Shown here: positions 7,675-16,090 of the stretch, piece after piece
How positions within the stretch are numbered: position 1 is the first letter of the stretch
Layout of the letters: each line of letters begins with the position of its first letter
DNA from: JAVKFF01 sp040226215
GTDB taxonomy: Bacteria; Pseudomonadota; Alphaproteobacteria; DSM-16000; Inquilinaceae
Length of the DNA: 41,545 nucleotides
Reading direction: 5' to 3'
NCBI GenBank assembly: GCA_040226215.1
Contig: JAVKFF010000015.1
Coordinates: 1-41,545 of the forward strand
Notes under the pieces: model-generated
What the model was told of the DNA's origin: nothing
Databases searched by the model: none
Seen by the model: the letters and a program-made list of their open reading frames with translations, nothing else
Program-made: the position numbers and the translations under genes

Positions 7675-8583
7675 CTAATGAAGCTCCGGCAGGCCAGATA
7701 GACGTTGCATAACCGCGCTGCGTACCGCGCTCGAAAACGCCTCGACCAGCAGGCTGGCCGGGGCTTGCGGCGGCATGACGATCTCGTAGTCCATCTCGAT
7801 CGGCGGCGTGAGGGGCCGCAGCGCCAGTCTGGCGCCGAACTCCGACGCGGTCAGAGGGTCGACGACGGCCACGCCCACGCCTTGGGCGGCGATCTGGCAG
7901 CAATTGGCGATCGAGGCCTCGAACGGTGTGACCAGGGGCATGCCCGCCTCGGCCATCACCCGGTCGAGGCGAAGACGCAAGGGCGCGCGCCGGCCCGGCA
8001 CCAGCAGGCGATGCCCATCAAGATCGCTCACTGATACGCAGTCCCGCCGGGCCAGGGGATGGCCCGCAGCCATGGCCGCGACCGCGCGGGTGCGGGCGAT
8101 TGTCTCCGAAGGCAGGCCGGCGCGTCCCTCGTGACCGAAGACCAAGCCCATGTCGTAATGGCGCAAGGCCACGAGATCGACGATCCGATCGGTGCTCTCG
8201 GTGTCGAAGATCACCGTGACCTGGGGATAGGCCGTAAGGAACGGCAGCATGACCTCCTGCATGCAGATCCCGTTGAGCGAGGAAACCACGCCGATGCGCA
8301 GCACGCCGCCCTTCATCAGGCGGATGTCGTGCGCCGCCCGGCCGATCTGGTCGAGCCCGACATAGAGCCGCTCGACCTCCCGGAAGAGCAGGAGCGCCGC
8401 CTCGCGCGGCAGCAGACGGTTGCCGCGCCGCTCGAACAGCGGCATCTCCACCTCGGCCTCGAAGTCCCGAATGAGGCGGCTGATCGCCGGCTGGCTGACA
8501 TGCATGTGCTCGGCCGCACCGGTCATGCTGCCGGTCAGCATCACGGCGCGGAAGGCCTCGATCTGGCGGGGAAAGATACGCAT
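7675..8583 (-). CDS. LysR-family transcriptional regulator
   Basis: 302 residues. The N-terminal winged helix-turn-helix (about 3-62) contains 'AVMLTGSMTGAAEHMHVSQP' and 'AISRLIRDFE'; the C-terminal part is a two-lobed ligand-binding domain beginning at about 92 ('LRIGVVSSLNG'). It is transcribed away from the dpp-like operon at 8743, the usual arrangement for a LysR activator and its target, and a T-N11-A type dyad lies in the shared 159-bp gap. The 3' end converges on tctA (65-nt gap), so it belongs with the operon to its right rather than with the TTT genes. Confidence 0.9.
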   Translation of the reverse strand: MRIFPRQIEAFRAVMLTGSMTGAAEHMHVSQPAISRLIRDFEAEVEMPLFERRGNRLLPREAALLLFREVERLYVGLDQIGRAAHDIRLMKGGVLRIGVVSSLNGICMQEVMLPFLTAYPQVTVIFDTESTDRIVDLVALRHYDMGLVFGHEGRAGLPSETIARTRAVAAMAAGHPLARRDCVSVSDLDGHRLLVPGRRAPLRLRLDRVMAEAGMPLVTPFEASIANCCQIAAQGVGVAVVDPLTASEFGARLALRPLTPPIEMDYEIVMPPQAPASLLVEAFSSAVRSAVMQRLSGLPELH

Positions 8584-8597
8584 CGGTGCCGCCTAGC

Positions 8598-8612
8598 ATA
8601 ATATCTTGTTAT
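8598..8612. promoter_or_regulatory. LysR-type box ATAA-N7-TTAT
   Basis: A 15-bp dyad, ATAA-TATCTTG-TTAT, fits the LTTR consensus (T-N11-A within an interrupted palindrome). It lies 15 nt upstream of the lysR-type start and about 130 nt before the substrate-binding protein gene, appropriate for an activator recognition site with autoregulation. Confidence 0.5.
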
Positions 8613-8742
8613 TTACAGAAAACTAAATTCGATTGGCGTTTTGCAGGACACTGCGCCTTACTGCCGCGCAAGCGCAGCCTTCGACACCGGGCTAGAGCCG
8701 GGTGCTGCACGCAACTCCATTATCTCTGGGAGGAGATGAGCC

Positions 8743-10308
8743 ATGAACCACCGCGCCCTGCTATCCGCGCTGACCGTCGGCACCGCCCTGACGACGGCTG
8801 GCTTCTCGGGATCGGTTCTCGCCCAGGAGCTGTCGATCGGCATCGCCGCCTCGCCGACCTCGGTCGATCCGCAGTTCTATGTGCTTGGCCCCAACAGCGC
8901 CATGGCGCGCAACATGTTCGACGGCCTGGTGAACCAGGACGACCGGCAGCAGATCCAGCCGGCCCTGGCCGAGAGTTGGGAGATGCTGGACGACGAAACC
9001 TGGCTATTCCACCTGCGTGAGGGCGTGACCTTCCACGACGGCAGCGACTTCACCGCCGAGGACGTGGTGGCCAGCATCAACCGGGTGCCGATGGCAGCGG
9101 AGAACTCGCCCAGTTCCTTCGCGCCCTATGTGCAGGACGTCGCCACAGTCGAGGCGGTCGACCCGATGACCGTGCGGGTCACCACCAACGGCCCGGCGCC
9201 GCTGCTGCTCAACAACCTCTCGCGCATCGCCATGCTGCCGGCCGAGCTCGAGGACGTGCCGACCGAGACCCTGAACCAGGGCGAGATGGTGATCGGTACC
9301 GGTCCCTTCCGCTTCGTCTCCTGGTCGCCCAACGACAACGTCGTGCTGGAGCGCTTCGAGGACTACTGGGCCGGCCCCGCCCATTGGGAGCAGGTGACCT
9401 TCCGCGTCTTCACCAATCCCAGCGCCCGCATCGCCGCCATCCTGTCGGGCGATGTCGACCTGATCGAGAGCGTGCCGACGGCGGATATCGAGCGGCTGGA
9501 GGCGGACGAGTCGATCGAACTCGTCACCACCTCGAGCAACCGGGTCATGTATCTGCACATGGACCAGGATCGCGAGACCTCGCCCTTCGCGGCCGCTCCC
9601 GACGGTACCAATCCCCTGCGCTCGGCCGAGGTGCGCCGCGCCATCTCCATGGGCATCAACCGCCAGGGCCTGGTCGACCGCATCATGGACGGCCAGGGCG
9701 TGCCCGCCGGCCAGCTTGTTCCGGAGGGCTATTTCGGCTGGTCGCCCGACCTCGAGGTCGATCCCTACGACCCGGAGGCCGCGCGGGCGCTTCTGGCCGA
9801 GGCCGGCTATCCGGACGGATTCTCGCTGACCTTCCACGCCTCGAATGACCGCTATCCGAACGACGAGCAGATCGCCCAGGCGATCGGCCAGATGCTCACC
9901 CGCATCGGCATCCAGACCGAGATCGTGACCCTGCCGGCCAGCGTCTACTTCTCGCGTGCCTCGGCGCTGGAGTTCAGCTTCATCATGGGCGGCGCGGCGG
10001 CGGAAACCGGCGAAGCCTCCGGCGTGCTCGGCCCACTGCTGGAGACCTTCAGCGAGAGCGGCGGGCGCGGCAATCGCGGCCGCTATTCCAGCGAGGCCTT
10101 CGACACAGCCCTGGCGACCGCCCGCGAGACGCTGGACGATGCCGAGCGCGAGACCCTGCTGCAGGAGGCCATGGAGATCGGTATGGGCGATCTCGGGGTC
10201 ATCCCGGTCTTCTTCCTCGCCCATTCCTGGGCGGTGGGAGAGGGTGTCGGCTATGACGGCCGCACCGACGGCTACACGCTCGCCTACGAGGTCGCGCCGG
10301 CCGAGTAG
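8743..10308 (+). CDS. ABC transporter substrate-binding protein (SBP_bac_5, Dpp/Opp type)
   Basis: 521 residues with a Sec signal peptide (about 1-28, ending 'GSVLAQ'); there is no lipobox, so the mature protein should be soluble in the periplasm. Family features are 'SPTSVDPQFYVLGPNSAMAR', 'TWLFHLREGVTFHDGSDF' and 'VIGTGPFRFVSW' (about 183-195). Proteins of this fold bind peptides but also opines, sugars, nickel or nucleoside-like ligands. A strong ribosome binding site (GGGAGGAG) precedes the ATG. It is the first gene of the operon that encodes the matching permeases and ATPases at 13194-17088. Confidence 0.92.
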   Translation: MNHRALLSALTVGTALTTAGFSGSVLAQELSIGIAASPTSVDPQFYVLGPNSAMARNMFDGLVNQDDRQQIQPALAESWEMLDDETWLFHLREGVTFHDGSDFTAEDVVASINRVPMAAENSPSSFAPYVQDVATVEAVDPMTVRVTTNGPAPLLLNNLSRIAMLPAELEDVPTETLNQGEMVIGTGPFRFVSWSPNDNVVLERFEDYWAGPAHWEQVTFRVFTNPSARIAAILSGDVDLIESVPTADIERLEADESIELVTTSSNRVMYLHMDQDRETSPFAAAPDGTNPLRSAEVRRAISMGINRQGLVDRIMDGQGVPAGQLVPEGYFGWSPDLEVDPYDPEAARALLAEAGYPDGFSLTFHASNDRYPNDEQIAQAIGQMLTRIGIQTEIVTLPASVYFSRASALEFSFIMGGAAAETGEASGVLGPLLETFSESGGRGNRGRYSSEAFDTALATARETLDDAERETLLQEAMEIGMGDLGVIPVFFLAHSWAVGEGVGYDGRTDGYTLAYEVAPAE

Positions 10309-10335
10309 GGGCCCGGCGGCAGCGGGTTTCGAGCC

Positions 10336-11220
10336 ATGACCGACCTCCACGGCGTCTTTCCCTACCTGGTCTCGCCGATCGACGGCGACGGCCGGGTCAT
10401 GGAAGGGGTGCTCGGCGACCTCGTCGAGCACCTGGTCGCCGCCGGCGTGCATGGCCTGACCCCGCTCGGCAGCACGGGCGAGTTCGCCTATCTCGGCAAT
10501 GCCCAGCGCCTGGCGGTGACCCGGCGCGTCGTCGCCGCCAATCGCGGCCGCGTGCCGGTGGTGGCCGGTGTCGCCGCCACCACCATCGCCGACGCGGTGG
10601 CCCAGACCGAGGCGATGGTCGAGGCGGGCGTCGATGGCATCCTGGCTATCCTCGAGGCCTATTTCCCGATCCCCGACAGCGGGGTCGAGGCCTATTTCCG
10701 GGCGATCGCCGAGGCTGCCGGTGGGCGCAGCGTGGTGCTCTACACCAATCCCGTCTTCCAGCGTTCCGACCTCTCGCTGCCGGTGATCGAGCGGCTGAGC
10801 CGGATCGACAACATCCGCTACATCAAGGATGCCTCCGCCAATACCGGGCGGCTGCTGTCGATCCTGTCGCGCACCGAGGGCCGCCTGTCGGTCTTCGCGG
10901 CCTCCGCGCATATCCCGGCCGCCGTCATGCTGATCGGCGGCGTCGGTTGGATGGCCGGTCCGGCCTGCGTGGTGCCGGAGCAGAGCGTGGCGCTCTACGA
11001 CGACGCCCGCGCCGGCAGATGGGACAGGGCAATGGAGCGTCAGCGGCCGCTCTGGCGGATCAACGAGCTGTTCGCGAAGTATTCGCTGGCGGGCTGCATC
11101 AAGTCCGCGCTGGCGCTTCAGGGTTTCGCCGTGGGCGACCCGTTGCCGCCGCAGCAGCCGCTCGACAGCGCGGCCAGCGGCGAAATCGAGGGGGCATTGC
11201 GGGCCGTCGGCGCGCTCTGA
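10336..11220 (+). CDS. DapA-family (dihydrodipicolinate synthase/N-acetylneuraminate lyase) aldolase
   Basis: 294 residues forming one (beta/alpha)8 barrel. Family landmarks are 'PLGSTGEFAYL' (about 45-55, the GxxGE carboxylate-binding loop), the tyrosine in 'VVLYTNPVF' (about 135-143) and the Schiff-base lysine in 'IRYIKDAS' (about 158-165). It should catalyse aldol cleavage or condensation of a 2-oxo acid. True DapA is unlikely given the context: it sits between a Dpp-type binding protein and two nucleoside hydrolases, so it probably cleaves a 2-keto acid derived from the imported compound. The specific substrate is unknown. Confidence 0.88.
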   Translation: MTDLHGVFPYLVSPIDGDGRVMEGVLGDLVEHLVAAGVHGLTPLGSTGEFAYLGNAQRLAVTRRVVAANRGRVPVVAGVAATTIADAVAQTEAMVEAGVDGILAILEAYFPIPDSGVEAYFRAIAEAAGGRSVVLYTNPVFQRSDLSLPVIERLSRIDNIRYIKDASANTGRLLSILSRTEGRLSVFAASAHIPAAVMLIGGVGWMAGPACVVPEQSVALYDDARAGRWDRAMERQRPLWRINELFAKYSLAGCIKSALALQGFAVGDPLPPQQPLDSAASGEIEGALRAVGAL

Positions 11221-11254
11221 TCCACCCGGGAAATCACCTTACCGATCGTATAGA

Positions 11255-12226
11255 ATGGCGCCTGCCGTGCAGCCTCGACGCATCATCATCGACTGCGATC
11301 CAGGGATCGACGACGCGATCGCCCTGCTTCTGGCCTTCGCCTCGCCGGAGTTGGAGCTTCGCGGCATCACCGTGGTCTCGGGCAACGTGTCGATCGACCT
11401 GACGGTCCGCAATACGCTGCAGATCTGCGCCCTGGCCGGCGAGTCGGGTGTCGCGGTGCATGCCGGCTGCCACCGCCCGCTGGTGCGCGAGCCGATCCGC
11501 GGGCTGTTCAGCGGCCCGACAGGTCTCGGCAAGCTCGACCTGACGGCGCCGACGCGTCCGCCGGCCGGGCGGCACGCCGTCGCCTTCCTGGTCGAGGCGC
11601 TGACCGCGGCGGCCGAGGAGGGCGCGCCGATCACCGTGTGCACCATGGGGCCGCTGACCAATCTGGCGGTAGCGCTGCGAATTAACCCTAAGATCGCCGC
11701 CGGCATTGAGCGTGTGGTGATGATGGGCGGCGCCTACCAGGTCCCGGGCAACCGCACGCCGGCCGCGGAGTTCAACATACTGGCCGACCCGCACGCCGCG
11801 CACATCGTCTTCTCCAGCGGCCTGCCGATCACAGCGATCGGGCTCGACGCCTCGCACCAGGCGCTCAGCACGCCGGAGCGGGTGGCGATGATCGAGGCGG
11901 TGGGCGGCGCGCTCGGCCGTACGGTCGGGGACCTCCTGCGCTTCTGGGATCGCGGCGATCCGGCGCGTTTCGCCGGCCCCGGCGGGCCGCTGCACGATCC
12001 GCTGGTCATCGCCCATCTGCTGCGGCCGCAGGCCTTCGCGACCCGCGCCGCTGCCGTCGCGGTGGAGTTGGAAGGCGCCCTGACGCTCGGGCAGACGGTG
12101 CCCGACTGGTACGGCCAGACCGGCGCCGCGGCGAGCGTCGACGTGGTCACCGAGGTCGATGCCGACGCCTTCTACGGCCTGCTCGCCGAGCGACTGGCGG
12201 CGGGCCGCCGGAGGGTCGTCGCGTGA
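11255..12226 (+). CDS. Inosine-uridine-type nucleoside hydrolase (first of tandem pair)
   Basis: 323 residues. The N-terminal calcium-binding motif is 'IIIDCDPGIDDAIAL' (DxDxxxDD, about 10-24). Other family elements are 'TMGPLTNLAVAL', 'VVMMGGAYQVPGN', 'AEFNILADPHAA' and the C-terminal metal aspartate in 'GGPLHDPLVIAHLL'. The enzyme should cleave the N-glycosidic bond of a ribonucleoside to ribose plus base. No signal peptide is seen, so it acts in the cytoplasm on imported nucleoside-like substrate. Its stop overlaps the start of the next hydrolase by 4 nt. Confidence 0.92.
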   Translation: MAPAVQPRRIIIDCDPGIDDAIALLLAFASPELELRGITVVSGNVSIDLTVRNTLQICALAGESGVAVHAGCHRPLVREPIRGLFSGPTGLGKLDLTAPTRPPAGRHAVAFLVEALTAAAEEGAPITVCTMGPLTNLAVALRINPKIAAGIERVVMMGGAYQVPGNRTPAAEFNILADPHAAHIVFSSGLPITAIGLDASHQALSTPERVAMIEAVGGALGRTVGDLLRFWDRGDPARFAGPGGPLHDPLVIAHLLRPQAFATRAAAVAVELEGALTLGQTVPDWYGQTGAAASVDVVTEVDADAFYGLLAERLAAGRRRVVA

Positions 12227-13197
12227 GCGCGCTGCCACTGATCATCGACACCGATCCCGGCGTCGACGATGCCGGGGCGATCCTGCTCGCCGCGGCCTCG
12301 CCGGAGCTCGACCTGCTTGCCGTGACGGCGGTCGCCGGCAACGTGCCGCTCGACGCGGTCGTGGCGAATGCGGGCCGGGTGCTGGCGCTGGCCGGTCTCG
12401 CCGCCGTGCCGCTGCATGCCGGCGCCGGCCAGCCGCTGGTGCGCAGGCAGGTCTTCGGCCGGCACAGCGCGCTGGGCGCCTTCGGCGACGATCTGGTGCC
12501 GGTACGGCCGGTGGCGCCGAGGCGCCGAGGCGCCGTCGAGGCGCTCGTCGACGCGGCGATCGGGGGCGTCGAGCGCGGCCGGCCAGTCACGATCTGCGCC
12601 CTCGGCCCGCTGACCAATCTGGCCCTCGCGCTGGTGCAGGATGCCCGGGTCGCCGCCGGCATCGCCCGCATCGTGGTGATGGGCGGCGCGCTTTCGGCGC
12701 TCGGCAACCGCGCCCCTTGGGCCGACTTCAACATGCTGGCCGATCCGCATGCGGCGGCCAGCGTTGTGCGCGCCGGCGTGCCGCTCACCCTGCTGCCGCT
12801 GGAGGCCACCTTCCAGGCCCTGCTGACCGAAGCGGACCTGCAGAGGCTGGAGCGGGAGGGCGCGCTGCCGGCCCGTGTCTTCGCGCGGCTGTTCCGCGCC
12901 TCCGACCGCGGCGATCCGGTGCGTTTCGGGCGCCCGGGCGGGCCGGTTCACGACGCCCTGACCGTGGCCTGGCTGCTCTGGCCGGAGCTCTTCCGGACCA
13001 GGGATGCCGCGATCGGCGTCGCCACCGCCGGCGAGGTCCAGGGCCATCTGCATGCCGACTTCCACGGCGTCGGCGACCGGCCGGTCAATGCCAGCGTGGT
13101 CCGCGTCGTCGACGAGCGGCCGCTGCTCGATCGCTTGATCGCCCGGCTCTGCGCCTTGCCGGACCCTGCGGGCGCACTGGAGGCGGTGGCGTCATGA
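12223..13197 (+). CDS. Inosine-uridine-type nucleoside hydrolase (second of tandem pair)
   Basis: 324 residues, a clear paralogue of the preceding gene with full metal motifs: 'IIDTDPGVDDAGAIL' (about 6-20), 'ALGPLTNLALAL', 'VVMGGALSALGN', 'ADFNMLADPHAA' and 'GGPVHDALTVAWLL'. The loop that differs most is residues about 88-105, rich in arginine ('RPVAPRRRGAVE'). Both copies look catalytically complete, so they may split purine versus pyrimidine substrates or form a heteromer. Translationally coupled on both sides by ATGA/GTGA overlaps. Confidence 0.92.
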   Translation: MSALPLIIDTDPGVDDAGAILLAAASPELDLLAVTAVAGNVPLDAVVANAGRVLALAGLAAVPLHAGAGQPLVRRQVFGRHSALGAFGDDLVPVRPVAPRRRGAVEALVDAAIGGVERGRPVTICALGPLTNLALALVQDARVAAGIARIVVMGGALSALGNRAPWADFNMLADPHAAASVVRAGVPLTLLPLEATFQALLTEADLQRLEREGALPARVFARLFRASDRGDPVRFGRPGGPVHDALTVAWLLWPELFRTRDAAIGVATAGEVQGHLHADFHGVGDRPVNASVVRVVDERPLLDRLIARLCALPDPAGALEAVAS

Positions 13198-14171
13198 CGG
13201 TCTTCCTGATCCGCCGCGTCGGACAGACGGTGATCACCCTGCTGGTGATGTCGGTGCTGGTCTTCGTCGGCATCTTCATGGTCGGCAATCCCATCGACAT
13301 CCTGATCGACCCGGCCGCCACGCCGCTCGAGCGCGAGCAGACGATCCAGGCCTTCGGTCTCGACCGGCCGGTCTGGGAACAGTACTGGAAATTCCTGACC
13401 GGCGCGCTCAGCGGAGACCTCGGCAATTCCTTCCTGTTCAACCAGCCGGCGCTCGACCTCATCCTCAACCGCCTGCCGGCGACTTTGGAACTCGCCTTCA
13501 CGGCGCTGTTCATCGCGCTGGTGCTCGGCATTCCGCTCGGTATCATCGCCGGCCTCGATCCGAAATCGCCGCTCGCCCGCGGCATCATGGGCTTCTCGAT
13601 CCTGGGCTTCAGCCTGCCGACCTTCTGGATCGGCCTGATCATGATAATGGCCTTCAGCGTCTTCCTCGGTTGGCTGCCCTCCTCCGGTCGCGGCGACACG
13701 GTCGACGTTCTGGGTCTCGAGCTCAGCATCTTCACGCTGGACGGGCTCTCGCACCTGCTGCTGCCGGCCCTGAACTTGGCGCTGTTCAAGATCTCGCTGG
13801 TCATCCGGCTGACCCGGGCGGGCGTGATGGAGTGCTTGCAGATGGACTATGTCCGCTTCGCCCGGGCCAAGGGTCTGTCGGAGACGCGCATCGTCAGCCT
13901 GCACGTGCTGAAGAACACTTTGATCCCGCTGATTACCGTGCTCGGCATCGAGCTCGGCTCGCTGATCGCCTTCGCGGTGGTGACGGAGACCATCTTCGCC
14001 TGGCCGGGCATGGGCAAGCTGATCATCGACGCCATCGCCGTGCTCGACCGCCCGCTGATCGTCGCCTACCTGCTGATCACCGTCGTTATGTTCTCGTTCA
14101 TCAACCTGATCGTCGACATCCTCTATTCCGCCGTCGACCCGCGCGTCCGCCTGGGGGACGAGGGCGAATGA
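13194..14171 (+). CDS. ABC transporter permease (DppB type)
   Basis: 325 residues, start set at ATG 13194, which overlaps the previous stop (ATGA). It has about six membrane segments, the DppB N-terminus 'VFLIRRVGQTVITLLVMSVL' and the EAA loop 'YVRFARAKGLSETRIVSLHV' (about 220-239), which docks on the ATPase. The long open frame upstream is an artefact of antisense/shadow coding through the nucleoside hydrolase gene. Together with the next gene it forms the translocation pore for the SBP at 8743. Confidence 0.9.
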   Translation: MTVFLIRRVGQTVITLLVMSVLVFVGIFMVGNPIDILIDPAATPLEREQTIQAFGLDRPVWEQYWKFLTGALSGDLGNSFLFNQPALDLILNRLPATLELAFTALFIALVLGIPLGIIAGLDPKSPLARGIMGFSILGFSLPTFWIGLIMIMAFSVFLGWLPSSGRGDTVDVLGLELSIFTLDGLSHLLLPALNLALFKISLVIRLTRAGVMECLQMDYVRFARAKGLSETRIVSLHVLKNTLIPLITVLGIELGSLIAFAVVTETIFAWPGMGKLIIDAIAVLDRPLIVAYLLITVVMFSFINLIVDILYSAVDPRVRLGDEGE

Positions 14172-15097
14172 CCGAGGCCGCGCTGATCCGTCCGGACGAG
14201 GACGACCTGCCGCCCCCACCGCCGCCGCGTTCGCCCGGCCGCGAGCTGCTGGTCGAGCTTTTCCGGGACAGGCTGGCGCTGACCGGCATGGTCATCGTCG
14301 GCGTGCTCGCGGTTCTCGCCTTCCTCGCGCCGCTGATCGCGCCGCAGGATCCCTACGACCTGATGCAGATCGACTTCATGGATTCGCGCCTGCCGCCGGG
14401 CGCGGAGAGCATGACGGGGATGACCTTCTGGCTCGGCACCGACGACCAGGGGCGCGATCTGCTCAGCGCCATCCTCTACGGGCTCAGGACCAGCATCGAG
14501 GTCGGCATTCTCAGCGCCGCCATCGCCCTGGTGATCGGCGCCTCGATCGGCCTGGTCAGCGCCTATGCGGGCGGGCGCACCGATGCCCTGCTGATGCGCA
14601 TCGTCGACCTGCAGCTCAGCTTCCCCGCCATTCTCATCGCCCTCATCCTGCTCGCCATCCTGGGCCAGGGGGTGGACAAGATCATCATCGCCCTGGTGGT
14701 CACCCAATGGGCCTATTACGCCCGCACCGTGCGTGGCTCGGCCCTGGTTGAGCGGCGCCGCGCCTATGTCGACGCCGCGCGCTGCCAGGCCCTGCCCAAG
14801 CGCCGAATCATCTTCGGCCACATCCTGCCCAACTGCCTGCCGCCGCTGATCGTGGTGGCGACCATGCGCGTGGCCTACGCCATCATGCTGGAGGCGACCT
14901 TGAGCTTTCTCGGCATCGGGCTGCCGGTGACCGAGCCCTCGCTCGGCCTCCTGATCTCCAATGGCTACACCTATCTGCTCTCCGGCGACTACTGGATCAG
15001 CGTCTTTCCCGGCGTCGCGCTGGTGCTGCTGATCATCGGCATCAATCTGGTCGGCGACACGCTGCGCGACCTGTTGAACCCCCGGCTGAGGCGCTGA
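14168..15097 (+). CDS. ABC transporter permease (DppC type)
   Basis: 309 residues, start at ATG 14168 overlapping the DppB-type stop by 4 nt. A cytoplasmic N-terminus with a proline run ('DDLPPPPPPRSPG', about 12-24) precedes the DppC-type signature 'LGTDDQGRDLLSAILYGLRT' (about 93-112). The EAA loop is 'YVDAARCQALPKRRIIFGHI' (about 198-217). The last segment ends 'GDTLRDLLNPRLRR', typical of the family. Partner of the preceding permease. Confidence 0.9.
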   Translation: MTEAALIRPDEDDLPPPPPPRSPGRELLVELFRDRLALTGMVIVGVLAVLAFLAPLIAPQDPYDLMQIDFMDSRLPPGAESMTGMTFWLGTDDQGRDLLSAILYGLRTSIEVGILSAAIALVIGASIGLVSAYAGGRTDALLMRIVDLQLSFPAILIALILLAILGQGVDKIIIALVVTQWAYYARTVRGSALVERRRAYVDAARCQALPKRRIIFGHILPNCLPPLIVVATMRVAYAIMLEATLSFLGIGLPVTEPSLGLLISNGYTYLLSGDYWISVFPGVALVLLIIGINLVGDTLRDLLNPRLRR

Positions 15098-15100
15098 GCT

Positions 15101-16090
15101 ATGGCCCGATCCCACGCCATTCCGACGCTCAAGGTCGAGGGCCTGGAAACCCGCTTCGTCACCCGGCGCGGACCGGTGCCGGCGATCCTGGACGTCTCGC
15201 TGACCGTCGGCCGGGGCGAGATCGTCGGCCTCGTCGGCGAATCAGGCTCCGGCAAGTCGGTGACCGGCCTGTCGATCATGGGGCTGATCGAGGCGCCCGG
15301 CGAGGTCGCCGCCGGCAAGGTGCTGCTCAATGGCGAGGATCTGCGCACGGTCTCCCGGCGCCGCCTGCGCCAGCTGCGCGGGGACCGCATCGCCATGGTC
15401 TTCCAGGACCCGATGATGACGCTGAACCCGGTGCTGCGCATCCGCACCCAGATGGTCGAGGCGATCCGTGCCCACGACTCGTCGGTCGGTGCCGAGGCCG
15501 CCCGGCAGCGCTGCCGCGACGCCCTGGCCCAGGTCGGCATTCCGTCGCCGGAGGAGCGGCTCGACGCCTATCCGCACCAGTTCTCCGGCGGCATGCGCCA
15601 GCGCGTGGCCATCGCCATCGCGCTGCTGAACCGGCCCGACCTGATCATCGCCGACGAGCCGACCACGGCGCTGGACGTCACCATCCAGGCGCAGATCCTG
15701 GCGGTCGTGCAGTCGCTCTGCCGCGAGCACGGCACGGCGCTGATCTGGATCACCCATGACCTCTCGGTGGTGGCCGGCTTGGCGGAGCGCATCTACGTCA
15801 TGTATGGCGGCAGCGTGGTGGAGGAGGGGGGCGTGGACGCCGTGCTCGACCGGCCGCTGCATCCCTACACCGACGGCCTGATCCGCTCGGTGCCCTGGCA
15901 CAACGAACCGGGCCGGCCGCTGAATCAGATCCGCGGCATGGTGCCGCCGCTCGACCGCATGCCCCGGGGCTGCCGCTTCCGGCCGCGCTGCGACCGCGCC
16001 ACCGAGGGCTGCCGCGAGCCGGTCGCGCTGGCCGATATCCGCGAGGGGCACCACGCGCGCTGCATCCATCCGCTGGTGGAGTCCCGATGA
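15101..16090 (+). CDS. ABC transporter ATP-binding protein (DppD type)
   Basis: 329 residues. Walker A 'GESGSGKSVT' (about 46-55), Q-loop 'FQDPMMTLNP', signature 'FSGGMRQRV' (about 164-172), Walker B 'LIIADEPTTALD' and switch histidine in 'WITHDLSVVAG'. The C-terminal extension contains the oligopeptide-transporter cysteine motif 'GCRFRPRCDRATEGC', which suggests a 4Fe-4S cluster as in other Dpp/Opp ATPases. Starts 3 nt after the DppC stop and overlaps the next ATPase by 4 nt. Confidence 0.93.
   Translation: MARSHAIPTLKVEGLETRFVTRRGPVPAILDVSLTVGRGEIVGLVGESGSGKSVTGLSIMGLIEAPGEVAAGKVLLNGEDLRTVSRRRLRQLRGDRIAMVFQDPMMTLNPVLRIRTQMVEAIRAHDSSVGAEAARQRCRDALAQVGIPSPEERLDAYPHQFSGGMRQRVAIAIALLNRPDLIIADEPTTALDVTIQAQILAVVQSLCREHGTALIWITHDLSVVAGLAERIYVMYGGSVVEEGGVDAVLDRPLHPYTDGLIRSVPWHNEPGRPLNQIRGMVPPLDRMPRGCRFRPRCDRATEGCREPVALADIREGHHARCIHPLVESR

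Noticed and set aside
9004..10911. Very long minus-strand open frame (635 codons) opposite the binding-protein and DapA-family genes
   Set aside because: It is antisense to two well-supported genes, has low-complexity His/Gly/Asp/Arg-rich composition and no family motifs. High GC content produces such shadows.
12159..13193. N-terminal 345 codons of a long plus-strand frame leading into the DppB-type permease
   Set aside because: This part overlaps the second nucleoside hydrolase in another frame and is Arg/Ala/Gly-rich; the permease starts at ATG 13194.
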